Assembly (NCBI GenBank): GCA_033064195.1
Contig: JARBJD010000149.1
Location: forward strand, 62,001 to 126,000
Direction: 5' to 3'
Origin: Blattamonas nauphoetae
Lineage: Eukaryota > Preaxostyla > Oxymonadida
DNA: 64,000 bases
Shown: piece after piece, positions 1-12,900 of the stretch
How positions within the stretch are numbered: the first letter of the stretch is position 1
Layout: every line of letters begins with the position of its first letter
Notes under the pieces: generated by a model
What the model was told of the DNA's origin: nothing
Seen by the model: the letters and a program-made list of their open reading frames with translations, nothing else
Databases searched by the model: none
Translations under genes and position numbers: made by a program

Positions 1-360
1 TTCAATTCCCACTCTCCTTCGCAGAGTGAGGCAGTGTTCATTGTAACAAACCAAAGCTCCCACTCCATTGAGATAAAGGTCAGTGAAGTGGCCCATAGGT
101 CCTGATGGGCAAAAAAGGGATTCAATTTAAATTATTCTCCAAATTAGATTCATTATGAGTTTTTACACTTCTTTTTCTCGAATCAGGGCAAACCAATGAT
201 CCGAGAAACTACCGCTTTCGCGGTGGGAGAGGGAGCAAAGGCCCTTCGGCCTGGTCAATCTTGGGGGCAGCTTTTGAACTCCGTGGGAGCTTTGGTTTGT
301 TACAAGGAGCTCTCTTACCAGTCGCTCCTCACAAACCTTCAGCTCCCACTCCATTGAGAG
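1..360 (-). repeat. Broken SPRY-unit tail fragments, inverted copy of 4.57-4.66 kb
   Basis: The minus strand carries two blocks that also occur on the plus strand near 4.57-4.66 kb. One (57-106) contains the 'GGACCTATGGGCC' to 'GTGGGAGCT' segment. The other (about 303-355) contains the EWELKVCEERLVREL-coding segment. Both include the EWELK motif that ends each SPRY-like unit of the neighbouring kinase gene, so they are probably debris of that array. No intact frame remains. Confidence 0.5.
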
Positions 361-3300
361 TTGAAAAGAACCTAGCAGAGAACGAAAGAGAATGAAGAGA
401 TAAGACAGAACATATCTGTTCAGAGAGGACCGTGACACCACTTTAGTGGCTGCAGCCAAGATTTGTTGTGATCAGTTCCTGAGTGTGTTCCTCCATTCCT
501 CTAGTTCTGGAGGGAGTTCTTTCTTGATTGACGACCTGATGCAGTATCAAGCCGATCGTGATGAGGGATGAAAAGTTCGATATCAGATTCGATTGACCCA
601 GGGTGATAGTCAAAGTTCGTTCGGGAATATCGGAGAACGGAACTCCGGAGGACGACACTTTCAGCCTGTCTAGTGCTGCACTTGTTGATTTCCTTCTCCC
701 ACATCAGAAAGATATCTGCTCTAATCGTTGCGTGCGATTCGCTTGTTGATGACGTAGCTATTGACAGAATCGTTGCAAGAGTCCAAGCGATGAAGCCACT
801 GTGAAGATAACTTCATTCCCAGCTCACCCTCTATCATTCTTGTGAGCGCTGGAGAAGTTCACTTGACGCGTTGGACCAGATGAACAGGCGAAACAGAGGA
901 AAACCCTCCTGTGGTACTGAGAATCCCACTGTATCCCTTGACAGACAGTGATTCATCCATGAAAGACCGACCAATGCTTGACGACTGAATGTGCTTCCAC
1001 CCTTTGTAGCTCAACAATCGAACCCATCAGACTGATGGTGGCTGAACCATCGAATATAATGACTGAGAGAGAAGGACTCAATGGAATGTCATGCATTCCA
1101 CCATCGAGTGTAGCTCTCTGGCAGAGTTGAGCGTACAATCCAGAACCGCTAATTCTGATTGAATTTCTCAGTATGGAGTTGGACAGAGAAGAATCTGCTT
1201 TGCATAATGTTGCTTTTGAAAATCTACGATCAGCTTGATGGCGAGTCTATCGAAAATTGTTGTTGTTTGTTTCATCCACGCCTTCAATCGACTTTATGCT
1301 TCGAGATTGTTGGAGAACAAGAGATATTGTCATCATTTTTGATTGTTGTGATTCGACCATTTTTGATGAAATCTGTCATAGTCGCACGGAACAGTCACTG
1401 TTCGACTTCGTCTACTATCCGTTCGTGTGCAGTTGCAGGAAGAATACCTGAAGGCTCGCGCCGAATGGGACCTGTTGGAACACTCGCTCACCGAGTCTGC
1501 TTTTTCCCAATTTGTTGTTCAAAGAAGCCACCGAAGAGGTCGCTGGTTGTGAACATCGTGTGGTATCTCGTGAGGTTTGCTGCTGTAGAACATCGCAAAC
1601 ATAGACACGAATGGTACATTCCCTTTTGCTTTTAGAATTGTGCAGATTGTGATTCCGTCCATTCAGGGCCTCGCTGATGGAGTGTGTATCGGCCCTTCTT
1701 CCGTCGAACGCTGTCGATGCGAGGGATGCTAAGTTCGTTCATCTCCAACAAGACGATGAAGCTGAACCTGATCACTCAGAGAGAAGTGAGATCGGGGCGT
1801 CTTCTGTCGCTGATGACGACCGATACGCGGAATGTGGGGATCTTTACTGGCAGATCTACTTCGTGCTGTTGCTGCTGTCGATCCAAATTGTGGTTCCGCT
1901 GATGATGGGAGTGGCGATGCAGAAGTACCATTCTGTCCGCTCGCAGTTCCCATCGCGAAAGTTTTGACGCGGTGTTTGGCGATGTTTTGTTGGAACAAGA
2001 TTGTCGCGATGATAGAAGAATGCGAAGAGAAGCACTCTGAGAAGACGAATCTTCATCCATCCCCCGCCACCCTGGTGAGGAGACAAGAGTGATTATGTTC
2101 TTGTCCGTCGAGTCTATTCGTGTGATCGATTGATGAATATGTTCAGTGTTGTTCAAAGGCGTTTGTGCCCCATATTCTAAGTTCAGATTGGCAGACTTCC
2201 CAATTAAATGGCGTTGTCTTTGTCACTTTCAAGCTGCATCGTTCTGATGCGCATCAGGGAGAATTAACCTCCCTGATTCCCCAGTGACAGTATCACCACG
2301 ACCATTTCAGGCGGATGGAGAGCATAGAACCGCACCGACGATTCATAGAACGGTTTTCTAGAGGTGAGCGGTCGATGACGTTCAACGGGGTAACAGCTGT
2401 GTTGAGTTGATACTTCTTATCTAGATTAAAGCGACGGAAACATTGCCAACTCGAGAGAGGCTGATATGATGCTGATGAAAGGAAAGGCAGAATGTAGATG
2501 ACATCTACGAAGAGGCTTGACAAGTTCATGACTGGTTCTGACGTCTATGACGATGAAAGAGGATAACGGCACGGAATTGGTGGCGAGAATGTAGTGGAGA
2601 CGTTTATGTCCCTCGATGCGCTGTCTCCAACATTCAAACATCGACAATGATGATGAAGGTGCTGCTGATTGGATAATATGGAGATGTACCCCGAAAAGGT
2701 GCTGAAGAACTTCGACTTCAAGCATGAGAGGGTCGGCATCACTCGTTGGTGCGCATCGTCGTGTTCACTTGCACGATCAGGCGAGAGACTCCACCTGTGC
2801 TCGTAGAAGCCGTAGCAGTTGCATGCGTTCGCCATAACATCGGTCGTGTTCGACACGAAACAATCATCTCTGGAATTGCGAAGGATTCTAATCTTGTAGA
2901 ACTGCTTCAGATGCGCCAGCTCAAGTTCAGTTTCGTATTGTGTGTACTGGTAACTCGTAGGAGAGAGTGCACATCCAACTGGATCTGTGAGTGAACGTGT
3001 TGAGAGGGAGGAGTGGACGGACGACTTCCACACCCTGTCAGACCTAACTTAAATACTTGTGGAAACCTTCGGTGTGTGGTTCCGATCGTTGGAACCTCGA
3101 TAATGATGCTCTCTTGCTTGATGGTATCGCATCACTTCACACCGCACAAACAGGCTATGGTCTGATAATATCGAAGAATCCAATGCGAAAACTCAAAAAC
3201 GCGATTCAAGGTCGATATCAAGATATAGGGAGCTTCTCCCATGTAAACCGATGAATTTTTGATCATTCCATGATCGCTAATGAATATTGTGTTCCATGCG

Positions 3301-4560
3301 TTGAGAAACTCTCGTCCGAATCCGAAGAGGTTCTTGAATCTGTGAAAGATCCTTTCCCGCCAACGTCACGTAATAGTGTGACACTGTCACTGACATCACT
3401 AAGGTCATAACTTCGATTATCATATCGGCCGAAGGCACCTGAGATGGCAATCCGAGTTGGTGGATCTCCCTTCGCGACGACGAAAAATCGTGCTGCTGCG
3501 TTGAGATCTTGATGTGCTGAAGTAAGTTCAGAGTTGTTGCATTAAGTATCTGTGGTGAATACGGCCTGAGTAACGCCATTTTCCTCCATTTCTCCCACGA
3601 CAGGTGACGGCGTTTTATTTATCAATCATTGTCGCATTAACTGTGAATTCGGCAGCAATCGATCAATCATTCTTTCAGTGTTTCTCTCTGGAATAGTGAG
3701 TCACCCATGGAGCTTCAACTTGATTGGATGAGTCGTTTGATCATTGGGAGATGCTTATTGAGGATGTCCATTATTTCTATCGTTTTTTCGGAGAATTCTT
3801 TGGTTAATTTGAGTTAGTGATGTTCAAACACATCATCCTGCACATAGTCGATGATGACGGAAGAATCGGAGGTATTTTGACTGTCCGTGCTAGTCAGCCC
3901 TGGGAAGTCAGAATACTCCGGGAAAATTGATGATACCATCCTGATTGATGCAAGAGAGATGCCGAGGGGAGAGAAGCAACAGGTGAAGCGTCAGATCACC
4001 TCCAAAATGCTGTGCCCTGAAACTCTTCTTGCTGGGCGTTCTCTAAGGTTCTCTCTTTGGTGCGGAATTGCACCAGTGGCGTGATGGTTGCTTCCGATCG
4101 AACCTAAACAACGATGATGTCGTTCAGCGAACATTGATGTGCGAGGCTGACGACTCGGAAAGCTGATGGTTGTTGGTTGTATGTGATCTAGTTTGATAAA
4201 GATCGTCAAACAAGGCATTTCATTGGCGACTAAATCCATCTTTCATCAGGATTAAGCAGGTTTTGACTGATTGACGCGAGTCTCGTTGAGAGGTTGAAAT
4301 CTGATCAATGCAGCTCTTTTGTTCTCTCGAAACGAGTGTGTCAGTTGCGCAAAGGGCGATTTCTTTAACTTGACTTGTGGGAGACTTTCTGGTAAGTTCG
4401 GCATCATTGTACTTCAATGAGATTGGTTGAACTTGTGATCACTGTTGCGTGCTTTCCTTAACTCTGTGCAGTATCTGAGTGAGTCTGATCTGTTGAGTAC
4501 GCATTGGCGGGTTGCATGGACGGTGTTATTAACGATACAGATCAGCACTATATGAATCCA
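360..4560. other. Decayed region, no intact gene recognised
   Basis: No long open frame or convincing exon chain is visible on either strand. Short minus-strand stretches (around 953-1138 and 3277-3579) have the alternating hydrophobic/polar pattern and phrases such as 'FDGSATISLMGSIVE' that resemble the secreted beta-helix proteins elsewhere in the window, but they are broken by stops in every frame. The best reading is a decayed member of that family. The stretch is flanked by inverted copies of a ~50-bp block (57-106 and 4568-4620), so it may have moved as a unit. Confidence 0.3.
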
Positions 4561-4567
4561 TTTTGGA

Positions 4568-4660
4568 AATCCAAGGACCTATGGGCCACTTCACTGACCT
4601 TTATCTCAATGGAGTGGGAGCTGAAGGTTTGTGAGGAGCGACTGGTAAGAGAGCTCCTCT
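4568..4660 (+). repeat. Plus-strand copy of the EWELK repeat block
   Basis: This stretch repeats, in opposite orientation, two blocks found at 57-106 and about 303-355. It encodes the EWELK motif typical of the end of each SPRY-like unit. Together the copies flank 4.5 kb of decayed DNA as inverted repeats. Confidence 0.5.
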
Positions 4661-4679
4661 GGTATTCAAAATCTCTAAT

Positions 4680-4870
4680 GTCCTTCTTCTCTGCAGTGAT
4701 GGTGGTTGGAGAGAACGCGATTTTGGACGGATCAAGATTGATGAGGCAACTTGTGCCGTTGAGACAGGTGGGAGTGTTTGAGGAGAGTGGTGAAGGGGAT
4801 TGGGGAAGTTTCTTCAACCCCAACACTTCGAGAGAGATCCGATCCTCTTTCGGGAATGCAGTGGAGATGT
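4680..4870 (-). pseudogene. Relic SPRY-like unit downstream of the kinase-SPRY gene
   Basis: The minus strand translates to a stretch with 'LGLKKLPQ', 'TCLNGTSCL' and 'PSKIAFSP'. It aligns by eye with the second half of intact units in the array (for example 'MGLKKLRS', 'TRLNGASCL' and 'PSPFKIFSP' near 13.0 kb). The rest of the unit is missing, and the fragment lies beyond the stop codon of the large gene at 5190, so it looks like a decayed extra unit. About 300 bases between it and 5190 hold nothing I recognise. Confidence 0.5.
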
Positions 4871-5189
4871 GTAAATCTCAATGAAATGATGCAAATAATA
4901 TATGAGCGTGGAAAAAAATCAAATTTTACTGAATTCAGATTTAGTTGTTGAGTACACATAAGAAAGGTGAATTTATAGATTTCAAGCCTGATCGCGCATG
5001 AAATGGCCTTTCTAAGATCAGCACATTTTTGCACACTTTTTATTGCAAAACAAGTTCAAAGACAGGGAAAGGATGGAAAACAACAAAAAAAGAGGTCTCT
5101 ATGTGAAACAATGGACAAAATACATCCATTAAAGAGAAAAATTGAAAAAACGTGAGATTTCAGAGTTGATCGTGACAACTTCTATGTTT

Positions 5190-6923
5190 TTATGAAATTG
5201 AAAACAGTTCAGAAATGATGTATTTAGGGATGATAAACGAAGAAAGATAATTTTTTAGGAGAATTACTGCGTCAGTACGATTTTGTGACGCGAGGATTAT
5301 TTCATTGAGAACTACACAGATTCCGAGGCAGAGAGAAGGAGGGATGCTGGCGAAGACTCCAGGCTGTTCCACATCATCCACAAACAGTCGTGCCTCTCTT
5401 TTTGACATGTCCACCCGAATCGCGGCAGTCTGACCAAATGTCCGGCACTGTCTGTTCAGGTTGAGAGGAAAGATGTGTCCTGGACGATGCATGCTGCCGT
5501 TCCAGAGGTCGTAATATCCACCGTCGCCGTCTTCGCTCGTTCGGAATGAAGTTGTGCACGCGCCGAGCGGGAGAGGGGTAGATGCGAAGAACAGGCCTGA
5601 AAAGATGGAGGAGAGGTGATGAAGGGAAGAGGAGCAATGGAGCAAATGTCGGAGAAGGGTGTGTGATGGACAGAAACAAAAGAAATGAAAAACAAACGAG
5701 TTTGCCAGAGAGGGACATGAATTGAACGGATCTTGAGTTCCCACTCACCTTCCTCTATCGGAAATGTGTATGCAGTTCGCCACTTTGGTTCAGCATCCCT
5801 TCTGACAATCTGGATTAGTCGCGATTGTTTCAGTTTATGAGCTTTGGTGTCGAGCGTTTCGAGTGAGTTTGTTCCTGGCCAGAAGTTTGGAGTGTTTTCC
5901 AGTTTCGGTTGAGTGCGAACGAGAGCCAAATCGAGTCGTTTCAGATGGACGATTCTGTCTTTGATGCTGACTTCCAAATGCGCGTAGTTGACAGCAAGAC
6001 GGATCTCAACTGGGATGTTGGTGAAGATTTCTGGTTGTTCCTTGCCCTCAAGAAACAGTTGCGCCTCTCTCTTCTCCATGTCCACTCGAATCGTTGTTTC
6101 TCCACCAGTTTTATTGATGGTTTGTCCACAAATTGTGGGTGCACTGCAGTCCAGTAAGGGATTCGCCAAGAAGCCGATAGCTGTGGATGAGATGAGAGGG
6201 AGAGAAGATGATGAGCGAGAATCAGAGTGGACAGGAAGTGAAGAAAAAGAAGAAGTTGAAAGTGAGAAATAACGTGTGAGAAGAGAAATGAAGAGAAAGA
6301 GATGAAGTGGAGTGAAGAAGAATGAAGTGAGAGAAAGACAAGAAGTAGAATGAAGAAGAAGGCGATGAAAGTTGAAGGAGCATACTCGTACTGCCGTGGA
6401 ACGAAGATGGTATCCGGATCTTCCATTCCCACACCCCTTTCTTGATTGGTGCAGTGACGATGGCAGTGTGGGGAGTCCACATTCCGCCTCGTTTCATGAG
6501 TCTCTCCGGGAGGGTTACCAACGTGTCCTTGCGGGTGGAATACAGCACAGTTGAGCGATCTCGTTGGACTGGTTTTGACGGTGGGAGCTCTTTTAAGTGC
6601 ACAATTTCGATCATCTTTGTTTCGTCTGACGCCTCCACTGTGATTCCGAGACAGAGAGGAGAGGGGATGTCGGTGAAGATCCCGTTCTGCTCCATGTCGT
6701 CGAGGAACAGCACAGCTTCTCGTCTTTCCATGTTCACGCGGATCGCAGCCGTCTGGTCTGGTTTGTCCCACTCATTATTCCGAACAGTCGGGCAGATGTC
6801 GCGTCCTGCTGCGATGGTTTGTCCTGTCTTCAGAATGAAAGCGCCACTGGTTCCGTTCTCAAAGTCGTCGAGGGACTTTTCTGTGGCGTTTCGTGGGAGA
6901 GGATAGTTGAGGAAACCGAGTGC
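5190..6923 (-). repeat. SPRY-like units 8-10, last exons of the giant gene
   Basis: There are three more units downstream of the transposon-bearing intron. Unit 8 begins LGFLNYPLPRNATEK and carries NMERREAVLFLDDMEQ. Unit 9 has a shortened first half and reads CGQTINKTGGETTIRVDM. Unit 10 reads FGQTAAIRVDMSKREARLFV and ends the protein after a divergent tail (stop at 5190-5192). Acceptor sites such as CTCCAG before unit 8 match those of units 1-7, which supports joining across the long intron. Unit 10 lacks the EWELK half, as expected for a last exon. Confidence 0.6.
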
Positions 6924-9900
6924 TGGAGGGAAGAAGAGAGATGTGGATTGAAGAGGAGAAACGATGATGAGTGGAGAGGAGATGTGGTGTGGAGGGTAGG
7001 TCTAGACTCAGATCCGGAAAAGTCTACGCGCAGATCTGCAGATCGGTCTAGGCGCAGATCTCAAAGTCTACACGCAGATCTGTCATTGTCTCGTTCATTT
7101 CGACTAAAACACTTTTTTAATCAAGAAATTCGATGTGAAATGTGAAGTTTGTGTCGATACTCTCGCACTTTTGGGGTTACAAGTTGGAGTTGACTTATGA
7201 GTTGATCTCGCCCACGGAGGAGTGTAAAATCGTTCAATGAGCTTCTGAAGAGCTTATTCGTCATGTGAACAATGATGATCTCACTCTCCGTTTGATTTTT
7301 CTCTCTTTCTCGATTTATGTATCATTCGCTTTCCTCAGTCTGTCTTGTTTCATGATCACGATCGTGATCGCAGTTCCAAATGACTTGAAAAGACTCCCTC
7401 AACACAAATGGGAATGTCTGGGCGTCCTCGACCTCGCCACATGTACTATTTGCAGCATCATTCGATGAGGGACCAGAATCTCAACCCGGACAAGTTCTAT
7501 CACATCATCCCGAAATCTCTCACCCATCAATACCCTCCTCGTCAGCAGCAATAGACATACAATCAACAAGTGCTTGTTTCTTAAGATGACCAAGCAGATG
7601 CGCCCAGTCAGGAGTTCCCGATGACAATCAGATCTCTGATGCACTCCCAACAGGAGCTTATGGAAAATACTCGACTACCACCTCTCTTCTCAGACGATGT
7701 TATGTCGTATCCCCTCAATCCTCATGTTAAAGCCCTTGAGAATAGAAACAAGCAGGAACAACATCAAGGCAAGGTCAACGATGTCCAGAACCCGCTTGTC
7801 GATTTTGGACGAGTTGTTGTCGCCTTCTCAGATCAACAAAAGGACTTTTCTCCCTTCCTTTCTCGGAACGAGCACAGCACTGTCCGTTTACAGGCACAGC
7901 GGTGTACCAAACAAAGGGCAGACTCCCTCTCAACCAGAGAGGGTTTTGTGAACAAACAGCAACAGCCCATCAACCCACAGTTTCCACAACAATCATCTCC
8001 TACCAGTATCACGTAGAATTCCCAGTCATATGGTCGTCCACCGCAACAATCAGAAAATCAGCCATTCAATGAAGAATATGCTTCGTCTCGCAACAACCAG
8101 CTTACCGAACGAGATTTTTCTGGTTCTTTCGCACTGCCTCCCACATATACCAACCAATAACAGCCAGAAACCACACATCAATCAAAACCAATCTCAAGAC
8201 CGCGATACTCGCAAGAAGACATCCCCACTTCACCCAATCATCTTTCTACAAACCAAATTCTTCCACTTCCCGACTTTCCTCTCGTAAATCTCGACAACCC
8301 GCCTCTCCTCGCACAACACCCGAGAAATCGCGTGACTCGTCTCGGATGTCCTCCAACTCTCACTAAGTCACCCTTAAACCACACATTGTGTGGTTCCCGC
8401 ATTGCGAGACTGATCATCGCATTCTAATGGAGCAGACAGGGTCTCAGGATCCTGTCCACAACTGGCGTTTCTATTCGTCGGTTCCGACATATCCGATGAA
8501 TGTGGCACCGGCAGAAATTCAGTCAGAGTCGCCAACACACGCGGAAAGAAGGGTCAGACAGTGAGGAGGCTGGCGAACGAGCTGAGAAGCAGCGAAATAG
8601 TTTGAGAAGGTGAAGGACGACGAGAGAGAAGAACGAGGACATTGCAGAAGACACGAGAGCGGATGAGTCAAATCACCACAGCGCCTTTTCATCACAACCC
8701 TCACGCGACAGACAAAACAGCGCGAGTTGAAGTGAGAGCGAGTGGAGAAGAGAGGACGAGGACGAACCAACTTCGGAGGAAGACCAGACGCGAATTGAAA
8801 CAGAAGAAACAACGCATGAGATTTGGGAGGAGAGGCTGAGCCCGCCTGTTCTCCAACTGACAAGGACAAGCACGGCCTCGTCCTGTCGAACACGATCATC
8901 GCCGACTCCATGCGAGACGAGCAAGTCGACAATTTCTCGCGTTTGAAAGACTCGTTCGTGGAGAGACCGAAGCCGAACAGCTCACTGCAGGAGAGAAGGG
9001 GAAGGGGAAGGAGCCACATGCTGATCTGACAGGACTCTCACAGCCGACGCTGTCTTCAGATGCAGATGCACATGTCACAACGAGGCAGTTCACAGGAGCA
9101 CCAACAACATCCGAAGAGCACCGTCTCTCTCCGAATGAATTGGACACTGATGCCGAACCGCAGATTGGAGTGGACAAACAGAAGGATGGCTGCGTCGACT
9201 CTTCTCTGAAACAGGAACGAGAACACCTCGTCGATCCATCCACATCTTCAGCATCGAATGCAGATCTGTTGCGAATGATCGATTCCTTGAAAGCAACGCT
9301 CGCCGAAACAGAACGACAGCGCTCGGCCGACAAAGCGAAATTTGAAAAAGAACTGCGAACGATGGGTTCAGTGTCAGCAGAGGAACAATCCGAACCGACT
9401 CGTCTCAAAAGGGAGATCGATCGACTGACAGAAACAATGTCAGACTTCCAAGTTCTCTCAGCTTCGCCACCCGCTGATAAAAGCACGCTGGAAAAGAATT
9501 TGGTGCAGACGCGAAAGAAGATGGAGATGCCGCGGGAGAACAACACGCGGCTGGAGGAGAGATTGGAGGAGACGAAGAGGGAGGTGGTTGAGTGAATTAA
9601 AATGAACAAGGAGAAGAGCTATTCCATCGAGACACTCCACACGAACATTGATCAGCTCACGACTGAGCGAGACACACTCAAAGCCAACCTGACCGCAACA
9701 AACCAGTCACTCGACGAATCCAACCAGCGGTGTGTGTCTTATCTCATTCATCGTCTTTGCTCTTCGTTCTTTCATGCCCTTATCTCCTCAATCATTCTCC
9801 TTTCTGTTTTCCTTTCTTCCCTTCAGTATCGACACCCTCTCCTCCGAGGCCTCTTCCCTCCTCTCCCAAAAAACTGAACTCGAGCGCCTTCTCTCCAAAG

Positions 9901-12900
9901 ACTGGCTCACAACGACCGACACACAGACAGATTGGGTGGGATGGAGCGAGTCAGCTGCAAAACTCGCCTCGATCGAGAAGTTCCACTTAACAATTGACCC
10001 TTCGCACCAACCGCACTCCTTGGATGACATCGGCGACGAGATCAGATCGTATGTGATGCTCTTCACTGAGAGCGACGCGAGAAAGGTGAAGGATGCTGTG
10101 TTTGAAACGATGCCACTGAAGCGACGAATATTACGGACTCCTCCGCTCCACACAGCATGGCCTCTCCACATTTCGTCACAACACCATGTCGTGTCGAGCA
10201 GTTATTAGTTGTGTCCTTGATTAGACTTGATCAACCCAGGATCCATTCTTCAACTCGACCAGAATCCCGTCTCATCAATACCTCTCTTCTTTTGACCCTA
10301 AACTATTATTTCATCATCTCACATCAATTATTCTTCTTAATCAGTTCAATAAGGTGTTCTATCAATGAAACAAATGAGATCTGCGTGTAGACTTGCAGAT
10401 CTGCGCCTAGACCGATCTGCAGATCTGCGTCTAGACTTTTTCAGATCTGAGCCTAGACCTACCCTGGTGTGGAGAGGGAGGGATGGAGATGAGGAGACGT
10501 GACATGAAACGATGAAAATCAAAACAAGACTTGAGTTCGCAAACCGTAAGCTTCAAATTCAGATCCAGATGGTTTGATTCTGAACTCCCACTCACCCTCT
10601 GTGATCGGAGATGTGAATGCTGTCTTGCGTCCCTTTGTCTGAGTTCCACTTGTCGTCACAGAAAGGATCGTCGATGATTGAGACACAAACGAGGATGGGA
10701 GTGTTTTAAGACAGCTTGTGCCGTCACTTGAGGTTGGAGCTTCTGGATGGAGGGATTGCTCCGACGCGGATTTCAGCTTCTTCAGCCACATCACCTCGAG
10801 TGACAGGCCAGCAACATCGAAGCCAGTGCTGATCGCGAGACACACCACATCTGGCAATGGATGGAAAGGATGTGGCTGTTCCTGGTCGTCCACAAACAGT
10901 CTTGCCTCTTTCCTCTCCATGTCGATCTGAATCGCTGCTGTCTGCCCGACATCAATGCACTGTCGGTTTGTCAATTTCGGGATGACGAATCCCTCTGTCT
11001 TCTGGTTTCCGTACATCAGACCGAAGTCGCCACCGATGCCTCCTGGTTGGTCCTCACACAGAACGAGGGTGGCGTCGGGAGGGAGGGGATGGCGGAGATA
11101 GCCGAGATCTGTGAAGGGAGAGATGGAGTGAGGAGGGATGAAAGAGGGACAAGTGGAGAGGAGAAGAGTAAAGAGAGGTGAAGAGAGGAGAGGGATGAGA
11201 GAGGGAAGGAGGACAAGAGGAGATGAGAAGAATGAAGAGAAGAAGTAAGAATGAGACTGGTGTGAGACATACAAGTATTTCCAAGGTATGTGTGATTGGC
11301 TCGAACCTTCAGCTCCCACTCTCCTTCCTTTATTGGAAAAGTGAAGGCTGTTCGATGGTTGGTTGTCGTGTCCAATTGAGTGATCTGGACAAGCTGGGTT
11401 GGTGTGAGCTTGTGGACCGAAGTATCGAGTACTTCGAGTGAGTTCGTTCCAGGCCAGCAATCGGCCGAATTTGTTGGGCAAGGGAGTGTGAACGGATGAG
11501 GTGCAGCTGGGCTCAACCGCTTCAGATGCACAAGTTCGAACGAGAATGGTGTTGCGGCCTTGTCGAGTGAGATCCCGAGGAAGATTTGGATTGGGATATT
11601 GGAGAAGAATTCAGGCTGTTCCTCCTCGTCCACGAACAACTTGGCTTCTCGCATCGACATGTTCACTCGAATCGCAGCTGTCTGCCCAATTCTCTCCCAT
11701 TTCTTGTTTGTTCCTGCTGGTTTGATAGGCCTGTTGCCGGATGTCAGACCACCATTTGCGAGCAGAAACTCGCCTGCGAGCTTTCTGGAGAAGAAGCCAA
11801 GGTGACGCTTGGGGACGTCGGGTGGGAAGGGATGGCGGAGGAAGCCGATGCCTGAAGAAAGAAGGAGGAGAGTGGTGAAGGAGAGAGAAAGAAGATGAGA
11901 ATGGAGAATCAAGAGAAGATGAGAGAAACAGATGGATGCACACCCAGATTCCTCAGCACAGTCTTCTCCGTCGATTTGATCTTGAGCTCCCACTCTCCTT
12001 CTGTGATCGGTCCAGTGTAGGCAGTCTCTCTGACCACTCCATCATACTTCATCTCATTCGGTGCAGCTGTCAAGATCGATTTCGTAATTGTGAACGATTC
12101 AGGCATTGACTCCAAACAGTTTGGCCCAAGAATCGAATTACGAATGTGTGTGGGAGGAGCGGAGAGGAAGAAATGAGGTGGGCGAGTCTCTGTTGGTGGT
12201 GCAATGGAGAGAGGCGGCTCGTCGACGATTGATGGACGTGGATGCACGGGGGGTGTGGAGAAAGAGCGCAGGATTGCGGATTGAGGTGGATCTGGTTGAG
12301 TCGGAGATGGAGTTGGATCGTTCGGATCATCCACTCGCTTCAGCCACAGCACTTCTACGAAATGTGTGTATTCAAACTTGACCTTGGATGGTTCAGTGAT
12401 TCCCAGATACACACAATCAGGAAGATCTGAGAAGATGTTGGGCTGTTTTTCGTCATCCAGAAACAGTGTTGCTGTTCGAAGTGTCATGTTCACACGAATC
12501 GCTGCTGTCTGGACAGTTTTCCCCCATCCACCGTTCGGAGAAGGTGCGCTTGGGATTGATTCTCGGTCCTTCTTCAGCAATCCGCTGATCAGGTCGAAAT
12601 CGAATTGAACACCAGTGGGTGTTGATTGTGAGGGGAACGGGGAGGTGGTGGGAGGGAGTGGATGGTGATGGAAGCCAATGGCTGGGAAGGGGAGAGAAGA
12701 GATGGAGATGTGTCAACAAGAATAGATCGTGAGACAAGAACAAATAATGAACAAAGACCAAATAAGACAAAGGAAAGAGATGACAGTCAAAACAATGACA
12801 ATACCGCTCGCTCCAGCTGTGAATCCAACGCGTCGAATCTTCAACTCCCATTCTCCTTCCGTGATAGCCTTAGTGAATGCTGTTCGAAGTCCTTTGAGTG

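Larger units (their letters stand above)
6994..10464. mobile_element. MULE-like DNA transposon (3471 bp) in an intron
   Basis: The ends are inverted repeats of about 85 bp beginning GGGTAGGTCTAG (left 6994-7080, right 10377-10464). Each repeat is built of four shorter GTCTAnnCnCAGATC subrepeats. The 9-bp sequence TGGTGTGGA directly flanks both ends (6985-6993 and 10465-10473) as a target duplication. Long inverted repeats with a 9-bp duplication are typical of Mutator-like elements. No transposase is recognisable inside, so it is non-autonomous. It contains a coiled-coil gene with its own intron, which looks captured from the host (Pack-MULE-like). It sits between SPRY units 7 and 8 of the host gene, within intron sequence, so it may be tolerated. 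Confidence 0.8.

Noticed and set aside
5941-6771. 276-codon minus frame over SPRY units 8-9
   Set aside because: It runs through introns in another frame. The homologous SPRY-like sequence is in the neighbouring frames.
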